Shown: piece by piece, positions 11,090-23,863 of the stretch | Numbering within the stretch: the first letter of the stretch is position 1 | Layout of the letters: the number at the start of each line of letters is the position of its first letter | Assembly: GCA_023213315.1 (NCBI GenBank) | Contig: JAKCPI010006261.1 | Span: 1-64,000 of the forward strand | Source: Euborellia annulipes | Lineage: Eukaryota > Arthropoda > Insecta > Dermaptera > Anisolabididae | DNA length: 64,000 nucleotides | Direction of reading: 5' to 3' | Notes under the pieces: model-generated | Seen by the model: only the letters and a program-made list of their open reading frames with translations | Told to the model about the DNA's origin: nothing | The model's database searches: none | Made by a program: the position numbers and the translations under genes

Positions 11090-11905
11090 TGATTACAATT
11101 TTACTAAAGAAAATTCATTCTAATTTTTTTTAATTCCAACTTTTAATTAGAGACCAAAATGGAATCGTAGATTGCTAGCGCGCAAGAAGAAACTTTCAAA
11201 TTAAATTTTGTTGTAGCCCCTCTAAAGAGAAAGAAAGAGAGAGGGAATTTTGTTTCTTAATTAACCTAATGAATGCGCGATATTTTGTTATCAGTTAAAG
11301 AGAAAGGGCCTTATCCCTAATCCTGGGTTTTGAATGATTGATAATTAAAATAATCCTTCGAAACGGGATGATTAAGATTAAGAGCAATTATTCATTCTTC
11401 ATAATAACAAAAAAAAAAAAAAAGTGGGTGAATTCAGGGCCTGATTGGGTGGATATGCCAAAGTGATAAGATCGGACCTTATAGGGAATCACGCGATTGC
11501 CTCAACAAGAAATAAATCGCCAAGCTTAAAGCTAAAAGGCTTCATTTCGGACCAGAATTATTAAAAGCACTAATGGATTCGACAAATTCAAGTGAAAATT
11601 GTTTTATAAGCCGCTCATGAAGGTTGAATTCATTTTTTGAAAATTATTAAAAGCATTTTCTATTCTTATCTACAGAAAAAATTCAAATTGATCAAACAAA
11701 AATTTAACGTCAAAATATAAACGAAATATAAGAAAAAAAATCCAATTGACAAATTATATTAAATAGCTTATTATATATAAAATAGCTTCTTTTTCTGGAG
11801 TCTAAATGGCCTTATGTGCCCAAAAAGATCTTAAGAAAAAAAAAAAACTACTTTTTCTATTGTTTTGTTAAATAACCTGATGGTTTCCCTACTTTTGACT
11901 ACATA
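11090..11905. other. AT-rich spacer
   Basis: No gene. The end (11795-11850) has a TCTAAATGGCCTTATGTGCC tail resembling family F. Confidence 0.5.
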
Positions 11906-11911
11906 TTAAAA

Positions 11912-11952
11912 TAAAAAATCTGGTGCGACCAGTTACACCAGATTTTTTTTTA
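11912..11952. repeat. Minimal family A hairpin
   Basis: AAAAAATCTGGTG and CACCAGATTTTTT face each other across a few bases: only the outer ends of the family A hairpin remain. Confidence 0.55.
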
Positions 11953-11982
11953 TTTTTGCTTCCTGTACTACTTAATTTTTAT

Positions 11983-12384
11983 TAGGAACCGACCGAATAT
12001 TCGGTTTCGGTTACGGTTTCGGCCAGTTTCGGCCAAAAATCATGGTTTCGGCCGTAGTTTCGGTTTCGGCCAAAAAGTAGCCGAACCTTTCGGCCGGCCG
12101 AAACCAGAGTCTGAAAAAATGGGATGAGACTCGCATGCAAAAAAAAAAAAAAAAAAAAAAAAATCAAATAATTTGCACTTGAGGGAGAAAAAAATTTAGT
12201 CTCCCTAAAAAAAAGGTAAAATGATTTTCACCGAAGGGAAAAAAAAATTCAAAAAAAAAAAAGATAAAATGAAAAAATTTTTTATAGAAAATACAAGTTT
12301 CGGTTTCGGTTTCGGCCGAAACTAAGGTTGAGGCCGAATATTCGGTTTCGGTTTCGGTTGAAAATCTTGTTTCGGTCGGACCCT
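11983..12384. mobile_element. hAT-type MITE rich in TTTCGG repeats
   Basis: Ends are TAGGAACCGACCGAA and TTTCGGTCGGACCCT, an imperfect inverted pair. The 9-mer AATTTTTAT occurs directly outside both ends (11974-11982, 12385-12393), consistent with the 8-bp hAT duplication. Subterminal arrays of GGTTTCGGTTTCGG occupy both arms. Confidence 0.65.
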
Positions 12385-12557
12385 AATTTTTATACATATA
12401 AACATATATATACTTCTATATGTTTACCTATTCCCTCTTCTATTCTATTTATAAAGGAAGAGTGTGAGTTTGTAAGGGCTAAACTAAGAATTTACTATTT
12501 TCTTCCAAAACCTTGAGGGGGGCAAATGCCCCCTCTGGCCCTCCTCAAATGAAGCCC

Positions 12558-12852
12558 CTGTTCCGACAGTACGGTACAAAATGTAAAATTTATAAACATG
12601 GGAAAATATTTATATTTTGTTAACCTGGAAACCATTTCCCCTATCTCCACCATGGAGTACAAGAGTAAAGTCCTTCAAAAGATTTCAAGGGCAAAATGAG
12701 AATATACATTTTAAAGAGAATCTAAAAAATAATTGATTTATGAATTTTAATCAAAATCGTTGAAACAAATTTTGAGAAAATCGAAAAAAAACATCATTAA
12801 AGTACTAGTATTTTTTGGCCGATTTTGATCAAAAGCTTAATTTCACGCTCCA
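12558..12852 (+). mobile_element. Family A body fragment
   Basis: Contains CCGACAGTACGGTACAAAAT, GAATATACATTTTAAAGAG and TTTTTGGCCGATTTTGATCA, in the order seen in other family A copies. The hairpin end is missing and the right side is replaced by family F. Confidence 0.6.
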
Positions 12853-12990
12853 GGCGATTCGCTTCCCGCCCCAAGCGAGAAAAATTTATTTCAAACGAAT
12901 TGAATACCAATTTAAAAAAAAAAGAGATGTGGTCTAAATGGGCTTAGATGCCGAAAAAGACCTTAAAATAAATAAATAAATAATTAATAC
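12849..12990 (+). mobile_element. SINE-like family F fragment
   Basis: CCCAAGCGAGAAAAATTTAT, then a variable stretch, then GATGCCGAAAAAGACC and an A-rich tail; same order as 38212-38400 and 59370-59520. Confidence 0.5.
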
Positions 12991-12999
12991 AATAAAATA

Positions 13000-13682
13000 C
13001 ATTTTTTGTTTTTTTCTTAAAATGTATCTAGGCCTATATATTTAATGAATTTTAAATTTTTGAAAATATGATAAAATTTTATTAAAAAGAACTAGTGCGT
13101 TGACCTGGAGAAAATCCTTAAGTTCATTTCCTTGAGGAAACCCTTATCCGTGGTAAAATTAAGTATTTTAAAAAAGATTGGTAAAAAAAAAAAAAAACTC
13201 TCTCCCTGAGTCAAAACAGAGGTATCGCTGTGATATACAGATAAATATAAATACACTAGAAATGCTCGATTAATTATAATAAAAACTAAGTGAAATGAAG
13301 AAATTAATCGATAAGAATTTCCGAGAATACTGACTGAAATAATTTATACTTTTCCAAAAATTCAAAAATAAATAAGTATTTAATAATTATCATTTTGTCC
13401 ACCTGAATGGCAGGATGAAAAACTCTATCTATATAGAGATTTTCATCCTGCACAATAATTTTATAATAATAATAAAAAAAAAAATAAAAAAACATTTTTA
13501 AATATATTTAAATGTATTCTTAACTCACTTTATTTATATTTTTACATTTATTATAATATATTGTTAATTAATTAAAATCTTAACATTACAATTTTACCTT
13601 AAAAATTAAAAATTGCATGTGTAAACTAGGACAATGTTTATCTATATATATACCGTATATATTTGAGAAATCAGCAAAAATA
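13000..13682. other. Spacer downstream of borealin
   Basis: Holds the hairpin at 13410-13451 and probable 3' UTR and poly(A) signals of borealin above about 13525. Confidence 0.5.
13410..13451. repeat. Small near-perfect hairpin
   Basis: GCAGGATGAAAA and TTTTCATCCTGC flank an inner TCTATCTATATAGAGA palindrome; about 20 bp can pair. Confidence 0.6.
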
Positions 13683-14435
13683 TTATTCCGCATCTTCTAA
13701 AATGATATCCAAATTCCTTTTAATGATCTTTAATTGTTCTGTAGTTTTTTTATCGATAGACACTCTTTTGACATTGACCTCGCCTGGATGTCCGATTAAT
13801 GAAATTACGTTACCATCTCTTAACGGGATATTAACGCTTGCGAGATCATGATTTTGATTAGATGTGACGAGCAATGGACTGCCATTTATCGAAATTCCCA
13901 CTTCGCCGTGTCTGGGATGCCGAAGCATGGTGATCACTTCATTGGGCTCGACTTTAGGCGTAATAGGGCAGATTTTACCGTTAGTTGTAATCGCTGGTGT
14001 TAAAAACAATGGATTATGGGCGGTAGAAATTGACGACATCACTTGATTCGGTGTTTCCATGATTTTTCTAGTTCTTTTTGTTGGTGGTTTGACAAACGTT
14101 TTGTCATTTTTCGGCATGGATATATTTTCTTTTTTATCGTCGGTGATTAAAAGTGTACTATTGTGATTAGTTGATGTTTCTTCAGAATCTTTTTCAAAAA
14201 ATGCCTCATATGGTTGATTAAGTAAATCCGGTGATAGTAAAAGTTTTATTTGTTTTAGTGTATTTTCTTTAAAAAATAGCTCTTCTATAAATCGCGATTG
14301 AATCATAATTTTCTTTCTTTCAGCTTCATGTTTCGTTAAGTTATTAAAAAATTGGATTTCTTTATTATCTTCTTCTCCCAATGAATTTTGAACTTTATTA
14401 ATCTTCAATTTTTGATTTTTTTTTGTTTTTGGCAT
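13683..14435 (-). CDS. CDCA8: Borealin-like chromosomal passenger complex subunit, single exon
   Basis: The 250-residue frame has ATG and stop. The C-terminal third (about residues 157-248) matches the borealin C-terminal domain pattern as I know it: ITPK, then R.GE, then a SINGSPLLV motif at 182-190, VNIPLRDGNVISL at 201-213, and a terminal helix (TTEQLKIIKRNLDIIL). Residues 30-82 are a charged, probably helical segment like the N-terminal helix that bundles with INCENP and survivin; the middle (83-155) is low-complexity and rich in T, S, K and P, as in the family. Length fits (human about 280 residues). Known family role: targets the Aurora B complex to centromeres and the midzone. The gene lacks introns here. 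AATAAA signals on the minus strand lie at 13547-13552 and 13529-13534, and no poly(A) tract or target duplication was seen, so a retrocopy is not supported but not excluded. The start has G at -3. Repeats flank it on both sides. Confidence 0.85.
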   Translation of the reverse strand: MPKTKKNQKLKINKVQNSLGEEDNKEIQFFNNLTKHEAERKKIMIQSRFIEELFFKENTLKQIKLLLSPDLLNQPYEAFFEKDSEETSTNHNSTLLITDDKKENISMPKNDKTFVKPPTKRTRKIMETPNQVMSSISTAHNPLFLTPAITTNGKICPITPKVEPNEVITMLRHPRHGEVGISINGSPLLVTSNQNHDLASVNIPLRDGNVISLIGHPGEVNVKRVSIDKKTTEQLKIIKRNLDIILEDAE

Positions 14436-14439
14436 TTCT

Positions 14440-15660
14440 TCTTATTTATTATTTATTATCAATGTAAAAACCACGAGTCCGCACCAGTCTAAAAATACCA
14501 TAAACAATATGATAAATATCAAACTATACACAAATCAAATAAATCTAATTAATACTGAATATTAGGTAAATTCAGTTATAATAATAATAGTGAATATAAA
14601 CGTGATTTAAACTTTACGAACCGGCAATGAAAAGATTCAGTATTTGCAACTTATGAAAACTAATTAATTATATTTTTTTTATATTTAAAATATTTTCTAA
14701 TTAAATAAAACGTAAATATATACGTTAGAAGAAAATAAGTTTATTTTGATTTTTCCTTCATTATCTTTTATATAATTAAAATATTCTAGTGCTTATGAAA
14801 AATCACGTTGGCCATAATCTGGTAGTAACTAGTAACGTTAATAGATGGCAATATTTGTATACAAATAAAAAATCTGGTGTGACTGGCGCACCGGACATAA
14901 CTTTATCTTCGGTAAAACAATTAAAATCTTCGATGATATAAAGCCATCGTTTAAACAGAGCTGAAACGTTAACAGATAATAAATGATTTAAAGAAAAAAA
15001 ATATTATTTTAAAAAAATTCCCTTTCTGTGAATAAATTTATTTTACGAAAAGAAAATTTAATTATGAGGGGGCTCATAATTTTTTTTAGACAATTTTATC
15101 ATTATTTAATGAAGATTATTCTTCTTTTATGATTTTAGTCATTTGAGTAACTAATTTTAACAATTAACATGTAGATTTATAAATCAATGCATAAAAAATT
15201 CACACTATTAATTTAAATTAGTTGATGAATTTTTTACCCATTAACTGAGGGAAGAATAAAATTATTTGAATCGTGACGGCTGATAAGTGATTTGAGGTTG
15301 ACGTGCTGCCTTTCTTTATCTAATTAACCATTACTTTTCAATTAAACCGCCAATGAGCTTAATTTGAAGTCATTGAGTAGGAGAGGGATGATGTTGATAT
15401 TTGTCAAAATCATCAAGATAATGTCACAATCTGTGTAAGGGGCTCCGGGGCTAATGGACCTTCAAGGCGGTCGAAAACACCGAGATATTAATTGAGCAGG
15501 TGCAGAAAAGGTTGGATATAAAAAAAATTGTAGATTACACAAATAAATTAGATTTAAGGTTTTATTTTTTAGATGACTGAGAAAAAATAGTGTAAACGTA
15601 CGTTTCTCGAAAAATAAATACAACAAGCAAAATTATTTGTAAAAAAACTATAGTCTATAA
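14440..15660. other. Spacer upstream of borealin
   Basis: A half family A hairpin is at 14866-14920. No promoter motif is recognisable next to the borealin start. Confidence 0.5.
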
Positions 15661-15664
15661 TCTT

Positions 15665-16570
<906 letters not shown>

Positions 16571-18165
16571 GTATCTGATCATAAATTGGTTTTCTTTTAT
16601 TATTAATGTTATTTTAAAAATTGAATAATTTAATTAAGATTTCTCACTTTATTATAGACGACCATTATTTTGTAAAAATAAAAATAAATTATCTCAAAAT
16701 GATTAGAATATATTTTGCCATTAATCTGGATTTATTCGACAAAAAGTCAACGCCGAATTAAAAGAACAGAAGTAAAATGAAGATAATTAAAATAAATTTT
16801 AATATAAAAAAATCTATGATTATAATTAAGAAAATAGTAAATTAATTATATTATTAATGAATAGATGCAATCCATTGTATGAGAAAGTTTCGTGTAATTA
16901 ATGGCATATTTTAAATTTTTATAGCAATCGATTAAAAATTAGACCACACTTGGAGTCCTTCATTAATAAATAATTAATTGGAATCATTCGCCTTAAAAAA
17001 AAAAACCTGTATAAGTTATATTTTGTCTTTGTTTATCAAACAGCCAGGTGAGAAAGAAAATTCGTCTCTTCGACGAAGACTCTGACGTTTTTTAATTAAT
17101 TAATAAAAATTTTGTATATGTAGATTTTAATAAAATAAATGAATTTTTTTGTGACTTTTATGGTTTATTTAGATATATTATTTATTGCCTGGTAATTAAA
17201 CATAAAAGCAGTTCATTTTTAAGATAGAATGATCTCATTAAGTTCAGAACAACAAAATTTTTTTTTTTTTTGGTGACTCTTTCTGGTTTTGATATCCAGT
17301 TTTTAATTTTTTTATCGGCAGCTGGATGAATAGTAAGTAACTAAGCTGGATTAATTCGCAAACTAACGATAGGCGCTTGCTTTTGATTAAAGGCACGAGC
17401 CAATAAAAATTTATTTTAGAGACAGGGCAGCTGGAAATATGGAACGAGTTACACCTGGAAGAGAGGGTCGAAAAAAAGGCTGATCAAAAGATGAAGTTAT
17501 AATATTTCTATCTAAATCAAAGGAAGTGACTGACATCGAGAAATAATAATTAGTGCTCGAAATTCAAAAGGAATAAAAAATAAATTAAAAGTGACATTTT
17601 ACCTGTCAAAAATTTCTTTATGAATTTGTTTTATGCAATTAATCCACAGCCGTACAAAATTTATAAATTATAAATATTAAAATCAAAACCATATTCAAAG
17701 CACGGCTGAATCCAGAATTGGTGACCCCAAGAAACAAGCGTGTGGAACGTTCTCTAATAATAAAATAAATGGCATCAGTAGCCGAGAGGAAAAATTAAAA
17801 AATATAATAAGGTGTATTTTTTAAATTAATTTTGTGTCTTTTTGGATTGTGTCTTTTCCATTTTTTTTTTTTTTTTTTGGACTGCATAAATTTGCTAGCA
17901 ATATTCTAAAAATATACAGTATGTTGTCTGTGAAGCCAAAAAAAAGTAAAAATATCTCAAAAATACGATCTCTAAATTTTGATGAAGTAAACGTTTTGAA
18001 AATTCAAAAAAGTTCATTAGTCATTAGAAAGGATACCAAACATTTTAGCTTCAATGGCTCACATTGGAAGTTGACGTGTTTTTATAACCATAAAATAACT
18101 ATAAAGATAGTCACAAAAGAGTAGTTAACATATTTAGGGAAATTAAACTTGATTATTTTCTTACG
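16571..18165. other. AT-rich spacer
   Basis: A family E tail-like GCGTGTGGAACGTTCTC lies near 17738. A 96-residue frame at 17834-18124 is K- and F-rich with no recognised domain, and I treat it as fortuitous. Confidence 0.5.
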
Positions 18166-18167
18166 AT

Positions 18168-18392
18168 AGCTCAGGGGCCCACATCTTGTGGGTACGTGGA
18201 TGGCGACCACGAGCTGCCCTAGCTGGGACTGACAGTACTTTCGTTTTTTCCAGTCAGTCTCTTCCTTTCTATATTTTCAAAAGGCGTCAGACCATGCGAC
18301 GGGCCGGTTTGTTCTTTTACTTCCCGGTCGCAAAAACCCATGAACCGCCGACCCCGCACCGCGGGATTTAAGGCTAAGAAGAAGAAGAAACT
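18168..18392 (+). repeat. Family G GC-rich repeat, copy 1
   Basis: CCCACATCTTGTGGGTACGT start, AGGCGTCAGACCATGCGACG middle, TCCCGGTCGCAAAAACCCAT and CCGCACCGCGGG near the end, then an AAG microsatellite tail. Probably a short retroposon; no protein. Confidence 0.6.
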
Positions 18393-18686
18393 TGATTATT
18401 TTACCAATATATCGGGGGCAAAAATAGCTGGCAGTCTAATGGCAAAAAAAAAATAAATATTTTACGAATTTTTTACAATCTTCTTCTTCTTCTTCTTCTT
18501 TACTTGGTCCCGGAATAATTATCCATTTGGCCAGCTCCAATTTTTTGCAATAAAATTAAAAACTGAGAGGATTGAATTGTTTTTCAGTTTTATTCTTCAA
18601 ACCTTGAGAAAACTGCTCGAAAATGAGAGTATTTCAAAATGATGTACGGTCTGACGCCTGTTGAAAATATAGACGTCTGTCTATAT

Positions 18687-18983
18687 CAGTGTTTTTCAAT
18701 CTGTGAGTCGCGACCCCTAGGGCGTACAATAAAAACACAATTTCATTGAGAAGGATGGGCTTGTTTATTTTTCAAAAATTTGTCAAATCGTGGTATTATT
18801 TTTGAAATATTAATCAAATCATTTTCTAACTGATAATAGAAAACTGATAATAGGTACCAAAACAGAGAAAATCAAATACATATTCTTTTAATTTACTAAC
18901 TACTTGTCTGTCTATGAACCAAGGGGGTCGCCATTTTTCAACCTGTAAAGGGGTCGCATATTCAAAAAGATTGAAAAACACTG
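18687..18983. mobile_element. hAT-type MITE
   Basis: Ends CAGTGTTTTTCAATC and GATTGAAAAACACTG are perfect 15-bp inverted repeats; subterminal GTCGCGACCCC and GGGGTCGC also pair. Flanks GTCTATAT and GTTATATT are imperfectly alike, so the 8-bp duplication has decayed. Confidence 0.7.
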
Positions 18984-18989
18984 GTTATA

Positions 18990-19255
18990 TTGAGACTAAC
19001 AGCCAGGACTTAGGCAACCTAAATCGCACACTCTTGTATTGGGCAGTCCTACGAATTTCATTTGAAAACGAAATGAAGTTATTTTTTTCTGATAAGACTT
19101 GGGGATAATTTTTATTTTGATATAACTTGAAAATAGAATATTAAAAAAATTTATGTGATTATGTGAAAAAGGTTTACATTGTCTGTATTGACAAGGTTCT
19201 GCCCTATACAGGAGTCTGAAATTTTGGTTGCCTAAATCCTGTGATTAAGTCTCAA
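18990..19255. mobile_element. TA-flanked MITE (mariner-type)
   Basis: Left end TTGAGACTAACAGCCAGGAC and right end complement TTGAGACTTAATCACAGGAT, both continuing into TTAGGCAACC. TA is directly outside each end. Confidence 0.6.
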
Positions 19256-19259
19256 TACA

Positions 19260-20275
19260 TATGCCGATGATTAGAGTTTCTAGATGTGAATCTAGTGATT
19301 TAAAATTTAAATAAAATTAAATTAAAGAATTCAATTAGTTTAAAAATCATTTTATTTTATTATTCATATTAATTAATGAACGTATTTAACGGAAGTAAGA
19401 CTTGGCATTAATCCTTAAAAAATATATATATATAATAAATTCATTGTGTAAAAAATAAAAAAAAAAGTTAACTAACATATATAATTTTTCAAGCTTAAAT
19501 ATGGCGTTATCTCTCCTAAGAAATATCAATCTATGAAATAATAGTCTAAAAAAGGGCAATTATGTGTATTTGAAATTGGTAGGAGGAAGGCGAGTCTATC
19601 CTGATTTTATCTCGACAGGGCAAACAGAACCTGGGCGGAGCAAAGTCCCCACATCAACTAACCAACCCACCCCCTCTCCCTCCCCATATGCGCGCCCTTT
19701 GGCTTTATATGCAAAATGAGATTTTCAAAAATGCCTTAAATTTACTTCACACCAATTAAATACACCTTCTAGTGATTTTTTTTTTTTTTTTATCGTGAGA
19801 CAGGGTTATAAAACATAGTTTAAAAAGGCCACCCCCTCTTAGGGGGCGGGTAAGACGCCTTTTTTTCCTTAAATTAGAAACAATTTTGATAACAACTCAG
19901 ATGGGGATATGGAAGAGGTTAATTTAAAATTTAATTAATTGAGCTTACTATTCCAGAGGACTTTTAAAGTTGGATTAAACCAAATGACGTAACCATCGAA
20001 CGATTTTAAAATATTATAGCCGCAGAAGCTTTTAAATGTGAAAATGATTAAATAGAAACTTAAGAAGAAGGCTAAAATTTCAATATAAAAAAAAAGTAAT
20101 AAGACAGATTAAAATTAATTATAAAGAAAAACAGAAAAAACGCTATCTGGAGTTAAACTCCTAACGTATCGACGTTAGTCTTAATAATTGATGTTGAGAT
20201 GTGGATTGCCAAACGTTAGAAATAAAAATTTTTTACATGAATTTGACATAAATGCAATACTTACTTAATAATATA
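19260..20275. other. AT-rich spacer
   Basis: A C-rich stretch near 19670 and T runs; nothing else is recognised. Confidence 0.5.
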
Positions 20276-20339
20276 GATAAGAGAGAGTAAAAAATAAGAT
20301 GAGTATTTTCATTGTTGTTCTTTAGAAAATAATCACTCT

Positions 20340-20600
20340 ATCTATACGAAGAAACAAATTGATCTAAGAAAGTGAAGTGAAAGGAAGTAGTAATGGCTAC
20401 AATGAGAAAGATAAATGAATAAGGGAATAAAATACAAAGAGAAAACAAGGGGAGAAAAATAAAAAGAAAAAGATGGAGATAAATCATGAATAGAGGAGAG
20501 ACAAATGGCGAGCAAAAGCAAGACGGGAGTTAACTCGACCAATGAGAAAGATAAATGACAGAAATAAACGAGAGAGAAACACCCGGGGAGAAGTCATAAA
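20340..20600. repeat. Purine-rich tract
   Basis: The plus strand is overwhelmingly A and G over about 260 bp, with AATGAGAAAGATAAATGA twice (about 20401 and 20541). The complementary 66-residue frame is a by-product of the bias. Confidence 0.6.
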
Positions 20601-20817
20601 TTCAGAAAAGGGAATGTATCAAAAAATATTCGCCAAGGAGTGAAGTGACCTTTTTTTAATTTGAATACTGAACAAAGCACTGAAGTAGAAGTGCAGTCAG
20701 AGAGCACTCAAGACAGACGCGGATCCATGGAAGAAGGGATGGACAACCCCCCGGCTCGAGACTAAATAAGGCCCGCGAAAAATTCCTTTTATTTTTATCT
20801 TTATTAGAAGGGACACA

Positions 20818-21115
20818 TTATAATATTCTAATTTCAAAGGATTGGATTTGTTAAAAAAAAAAATCCCAGAACTGTAAATGAGCTTTATAAAATTTCTAAG
20901 TTTACTTAATTGACCAGCCAGAGAGGCGATCTTTGTAGAAAAAATTGATAAAGAAATAAATATTTTATAATATTCCAATTTCAAAGGGGGTGGATTTGTT
21001 AATGAAAAAAAATTCTAGTCCTTCCACCCACCAAAAAAAAAAAAAAAAATTCCAAAAATGTAACTGAGATTTATAAAATTTATAACTTTACTTAATTCAC
21101 CGACCGAAAAATAAG
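20818..21115. repeat. Tandem pair of about 148-bp units
   Basis: TTATAATATTC(T/C)AATTTCAAAGG starts both units (20818, 20966). Both continue through GGATTTGTTAA, TTTATAAAATTT and TTTACTTAATT. Confidence 0.65.
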
Positions 21116-22075
21116 AAAAATGTACCGATTAATTTACTGTGACCCTGGGCTTCAGTCGAAATGAAAATTTCTAATCTATATCATACAAAAGTTTGCCCAC
21201 CTCTGACCTTAATAGTGGTATGAATATACTAAAAATTAAATTCCTCCAATTTTTTAATTAGATATACTGTATATATCAAGATACATGTCTCGGCGTATAT
21301 ATGATCAAATTTCAATGTAATTCAGTCAACAATTGTTTCATCTCATTCTATGACATTTCAGGTCAAGAAATTCAATAACATATATTATTAAACTTTAGCC
21401 TTATATTGTAGTTTTCTATATAGGCCTATATAATAATAATAAAAAAAAAAAAAGCATTAAAATTTTCTTATTTTTGACGTTTCTCCTCCTTTTAATCAGA
21501 AAAATGGTTAAGCTACGCCCCTGGTTTTAATCCTATTTTAAATCTTTACTTGAATGAAAAAAAAAATAAAATTTTTTTTTTAATAAGCCTATAGAAATTA
21601 TTTTATTAATGTTCATTCAATATATAATTAAAATTTTATCTAGATATCCCATGGGTAAAATTAAAAGAAAAAAAAAACAATTCTAAAAAAATTAATATAA
21701 AATCTTATCTTTTCAAACTATTAATTATAAAAAAGAAAACGATGCAATTTAAAAGACGTACATAGAATAGTGTAAAATATACGAATAAGAGTTAAAGACC
21801 ATTTTTAATAAAATTTAATTAATTTAATAATATAATAAACGAGCGAAAATTTGAGAAACGTTAGCTGTTCAAATAGATTATTAGCAGACCTATAATTATA
21901 ACTTGATAAGCTATAAACATAGTTTAAAAAAAATAATAATTTAAGAATCTGAATAAGAATAAAAATCTCGGTGACTAAAGAACACTAATTTATAAACTCA
22001 TTAATTAAGTAAAAGGGATTTTTAAAATTAAAAAAATAATAACCTATTATATATCAAATGAAAAGTATATTATAG
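21116..22075. other. AT-rich spacer
   Basis: A GCTACGCCCCTGGTTTTAAT fragment near 21513 resembles the end of the hAT MITE at 31319. No gene. Confidence 0.45.
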
Positions 22076-22180
22076 ATAAAAATCTGGTGCGAGTGACCGC
22101 ATAGTATACAACTTTCTCTTAATTTCGGTAAGTAAGCGGAAGTTGTATGATGTAGTGTCACACTATTTTTTTTTTTTTTT
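22076..22180. repeat. Family A hairpin, solo
   Basis: AAAATCTGGTGCGAG opens and GTGTCACACTATTTTT closes a diverged hairpin with CTTTCTCTTA near the centre. Confidence 0.55.
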
Positions 22181-22792
22181 TTATATATATTTTAATTTTC
22201 CGATAGTTCATCAGAACACAAGATACATTATTTAATTAAAAAATTACTTTTAACTTTTTTAAATATTTTTCTTAGAACAACATATTAAGTAAACCGAAGG
22301 TAAAATAAAAAAAATAAATAAATACATTTATTAACGATCCGCTTAGAGGAGCGACTCCTCGAGGGCTAGCTCCAAATAGAAATTAATAACAGAAAAACAA
22401 CAAAATAAAGTTGAGAAAAAAATTGAAATATATGCCTATAAAAACAAGAATGGTATGACCTCACACTACCTAACTAATCTCTGCGTTCAAGAACTAAATA
22501 AAAATTTCCCATTACTAGTATCTTAAGACTTGAAAAATTTTCTCCTGAGGAAGGAATCGAGAACCCTCCTCAGTATTATTCTCAGAAAAGTATCAGTTCT
22601 AACCAATAACTGAGGTGAGAAAGATGAATGATGAATACTCATTATTTTCTGGGAACCCTTCAAAATATATCAATATTATAGATATGAAAATATCTAATAA
22701 ATATTTAATTCATAAGAAGAAAATGGGGGGGGGGGGGGGGAAGAAAAATGAGAGACGCAGCTAGAGTTTTTTCTTTATTTATTTAATTCACA

Positions 22793-22835
22793 CAGCTGAC
22801 GTTTCGGTTCCGCATTTGAACCATCTTCAGAGCTG
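22793..22835 (-). ncRNA. Hammerhead-ribozyme-like motif, all three helices plausible
   Basis: Minus strand: CAGCT (stem I), CTGAAGA (core), GGTTC with GAACC (stem II), CGAAACGTC (core plus minimal stem III and GUC site), then AGCTG closing stem I. This is the most canonical copy in the window. It lies near a G17 run and has no long inverted arms. Confidence 0.55.
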
Positions 22836-22839
22836 GCGA

Positions 22840-23860
22840 AAAGTTATTATGAAACAGTGTCAGTGGATTTTAGACATAGTTGAACCAAACCTTATATAAT
22901 AAATATATACACAGTATGAAATGACCAGATACATTAAATTTTAAGTATAGTGAACGCCAAAGTTAAGTCCCACCCATACGTTTTCTACTTGTGATTATTC
23001 CATTGATTTTTATAAAATAAAATGAAAATCTTTATTGGAAATATTCTAGGTTCGAACCATGAAAGTTTCCAATAAAAAATATATATTTTTTTAAAAATAA
23101 TGAAATAATCGCAAGTAGAAAACGCATGGGTGGGATTTAATATTGTCCTTCACTGTACATCACAGCTATAAATTGCGTTTTGTAATAAATATTTAAATGT
23201 TTTTTTTTTTTTTTTTTACTTTTTTAATAGATAAAAATCAAAATATTTTCATTGAACTTACTAGTTAATAAATATTAATCAAATTCAAAAGTTTACCTTT
23301 TCACTTGGACTAATGTCTGTCATCTAAGAATTCTATTTCCTTTTTTTTTTTTAGAGGGAGGCTGTCATATATGGAATTTGATTGATCTTTTCAGAGGCCG
23401 TAAAACGTATCGACCACCATTTCTTATTTCCTTCGTAATTTCCGTACACTAGATGATTGGCAATTGAATGCACTTTCTAACGTGCGTTTAATAATTACGC
23501 TTATCCGATGTTTCTATCGAAATTTGTTTATGTTTAAAAGATATTAAAGAAAAAAAAAAAACACCCGCAACAAAAATTAGTAAATAAGCGCCAAAAACAG
23601 GTTTTAAGATTCGGGTTATTAAAAATTATTATGATATTATGCTCATTAACAGCGGTTTCTTCATATATAATATTAAGAAATTTATTACTTAATCATGACT
23701 GGGAGGCTCAATGCTTACGATTTTCCTACGAGAACTGAACTGTCAAAATTTAAGCCAAATGATGTGCTATGGGGTAAATCACTGAAATTTGCATTTATAA
23801 ATAAATAAATAAATTGCTGTTTTCTTTTGTCTAGGCATTTCACAATTTATTCATTAAATT
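22840..23860. other. AT-rich spacer
   Basis: Two inverted blocks (about 22975 and 23100, CCCACCCATACGTTTTCTAC and its complement GTAGAAAACGCATGGGTGGG) suggest a small foldback of about 170 bp. No gene. Confidence 0.45.
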
Positions 23861-23863
23861 GTT

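Noticed and set aside
17040..17070. Exon ending CCAG|GTGAGA
   Set aside because: A good donor sequence, but only four bases separate it from an upstream acceptor-like CAG and no open frame supports an exon.
17834..18124. 96-residue plus-strand frame
   Set aside because: Begins in a T run giving poly-F, then K/I-rich; no recognised domain.
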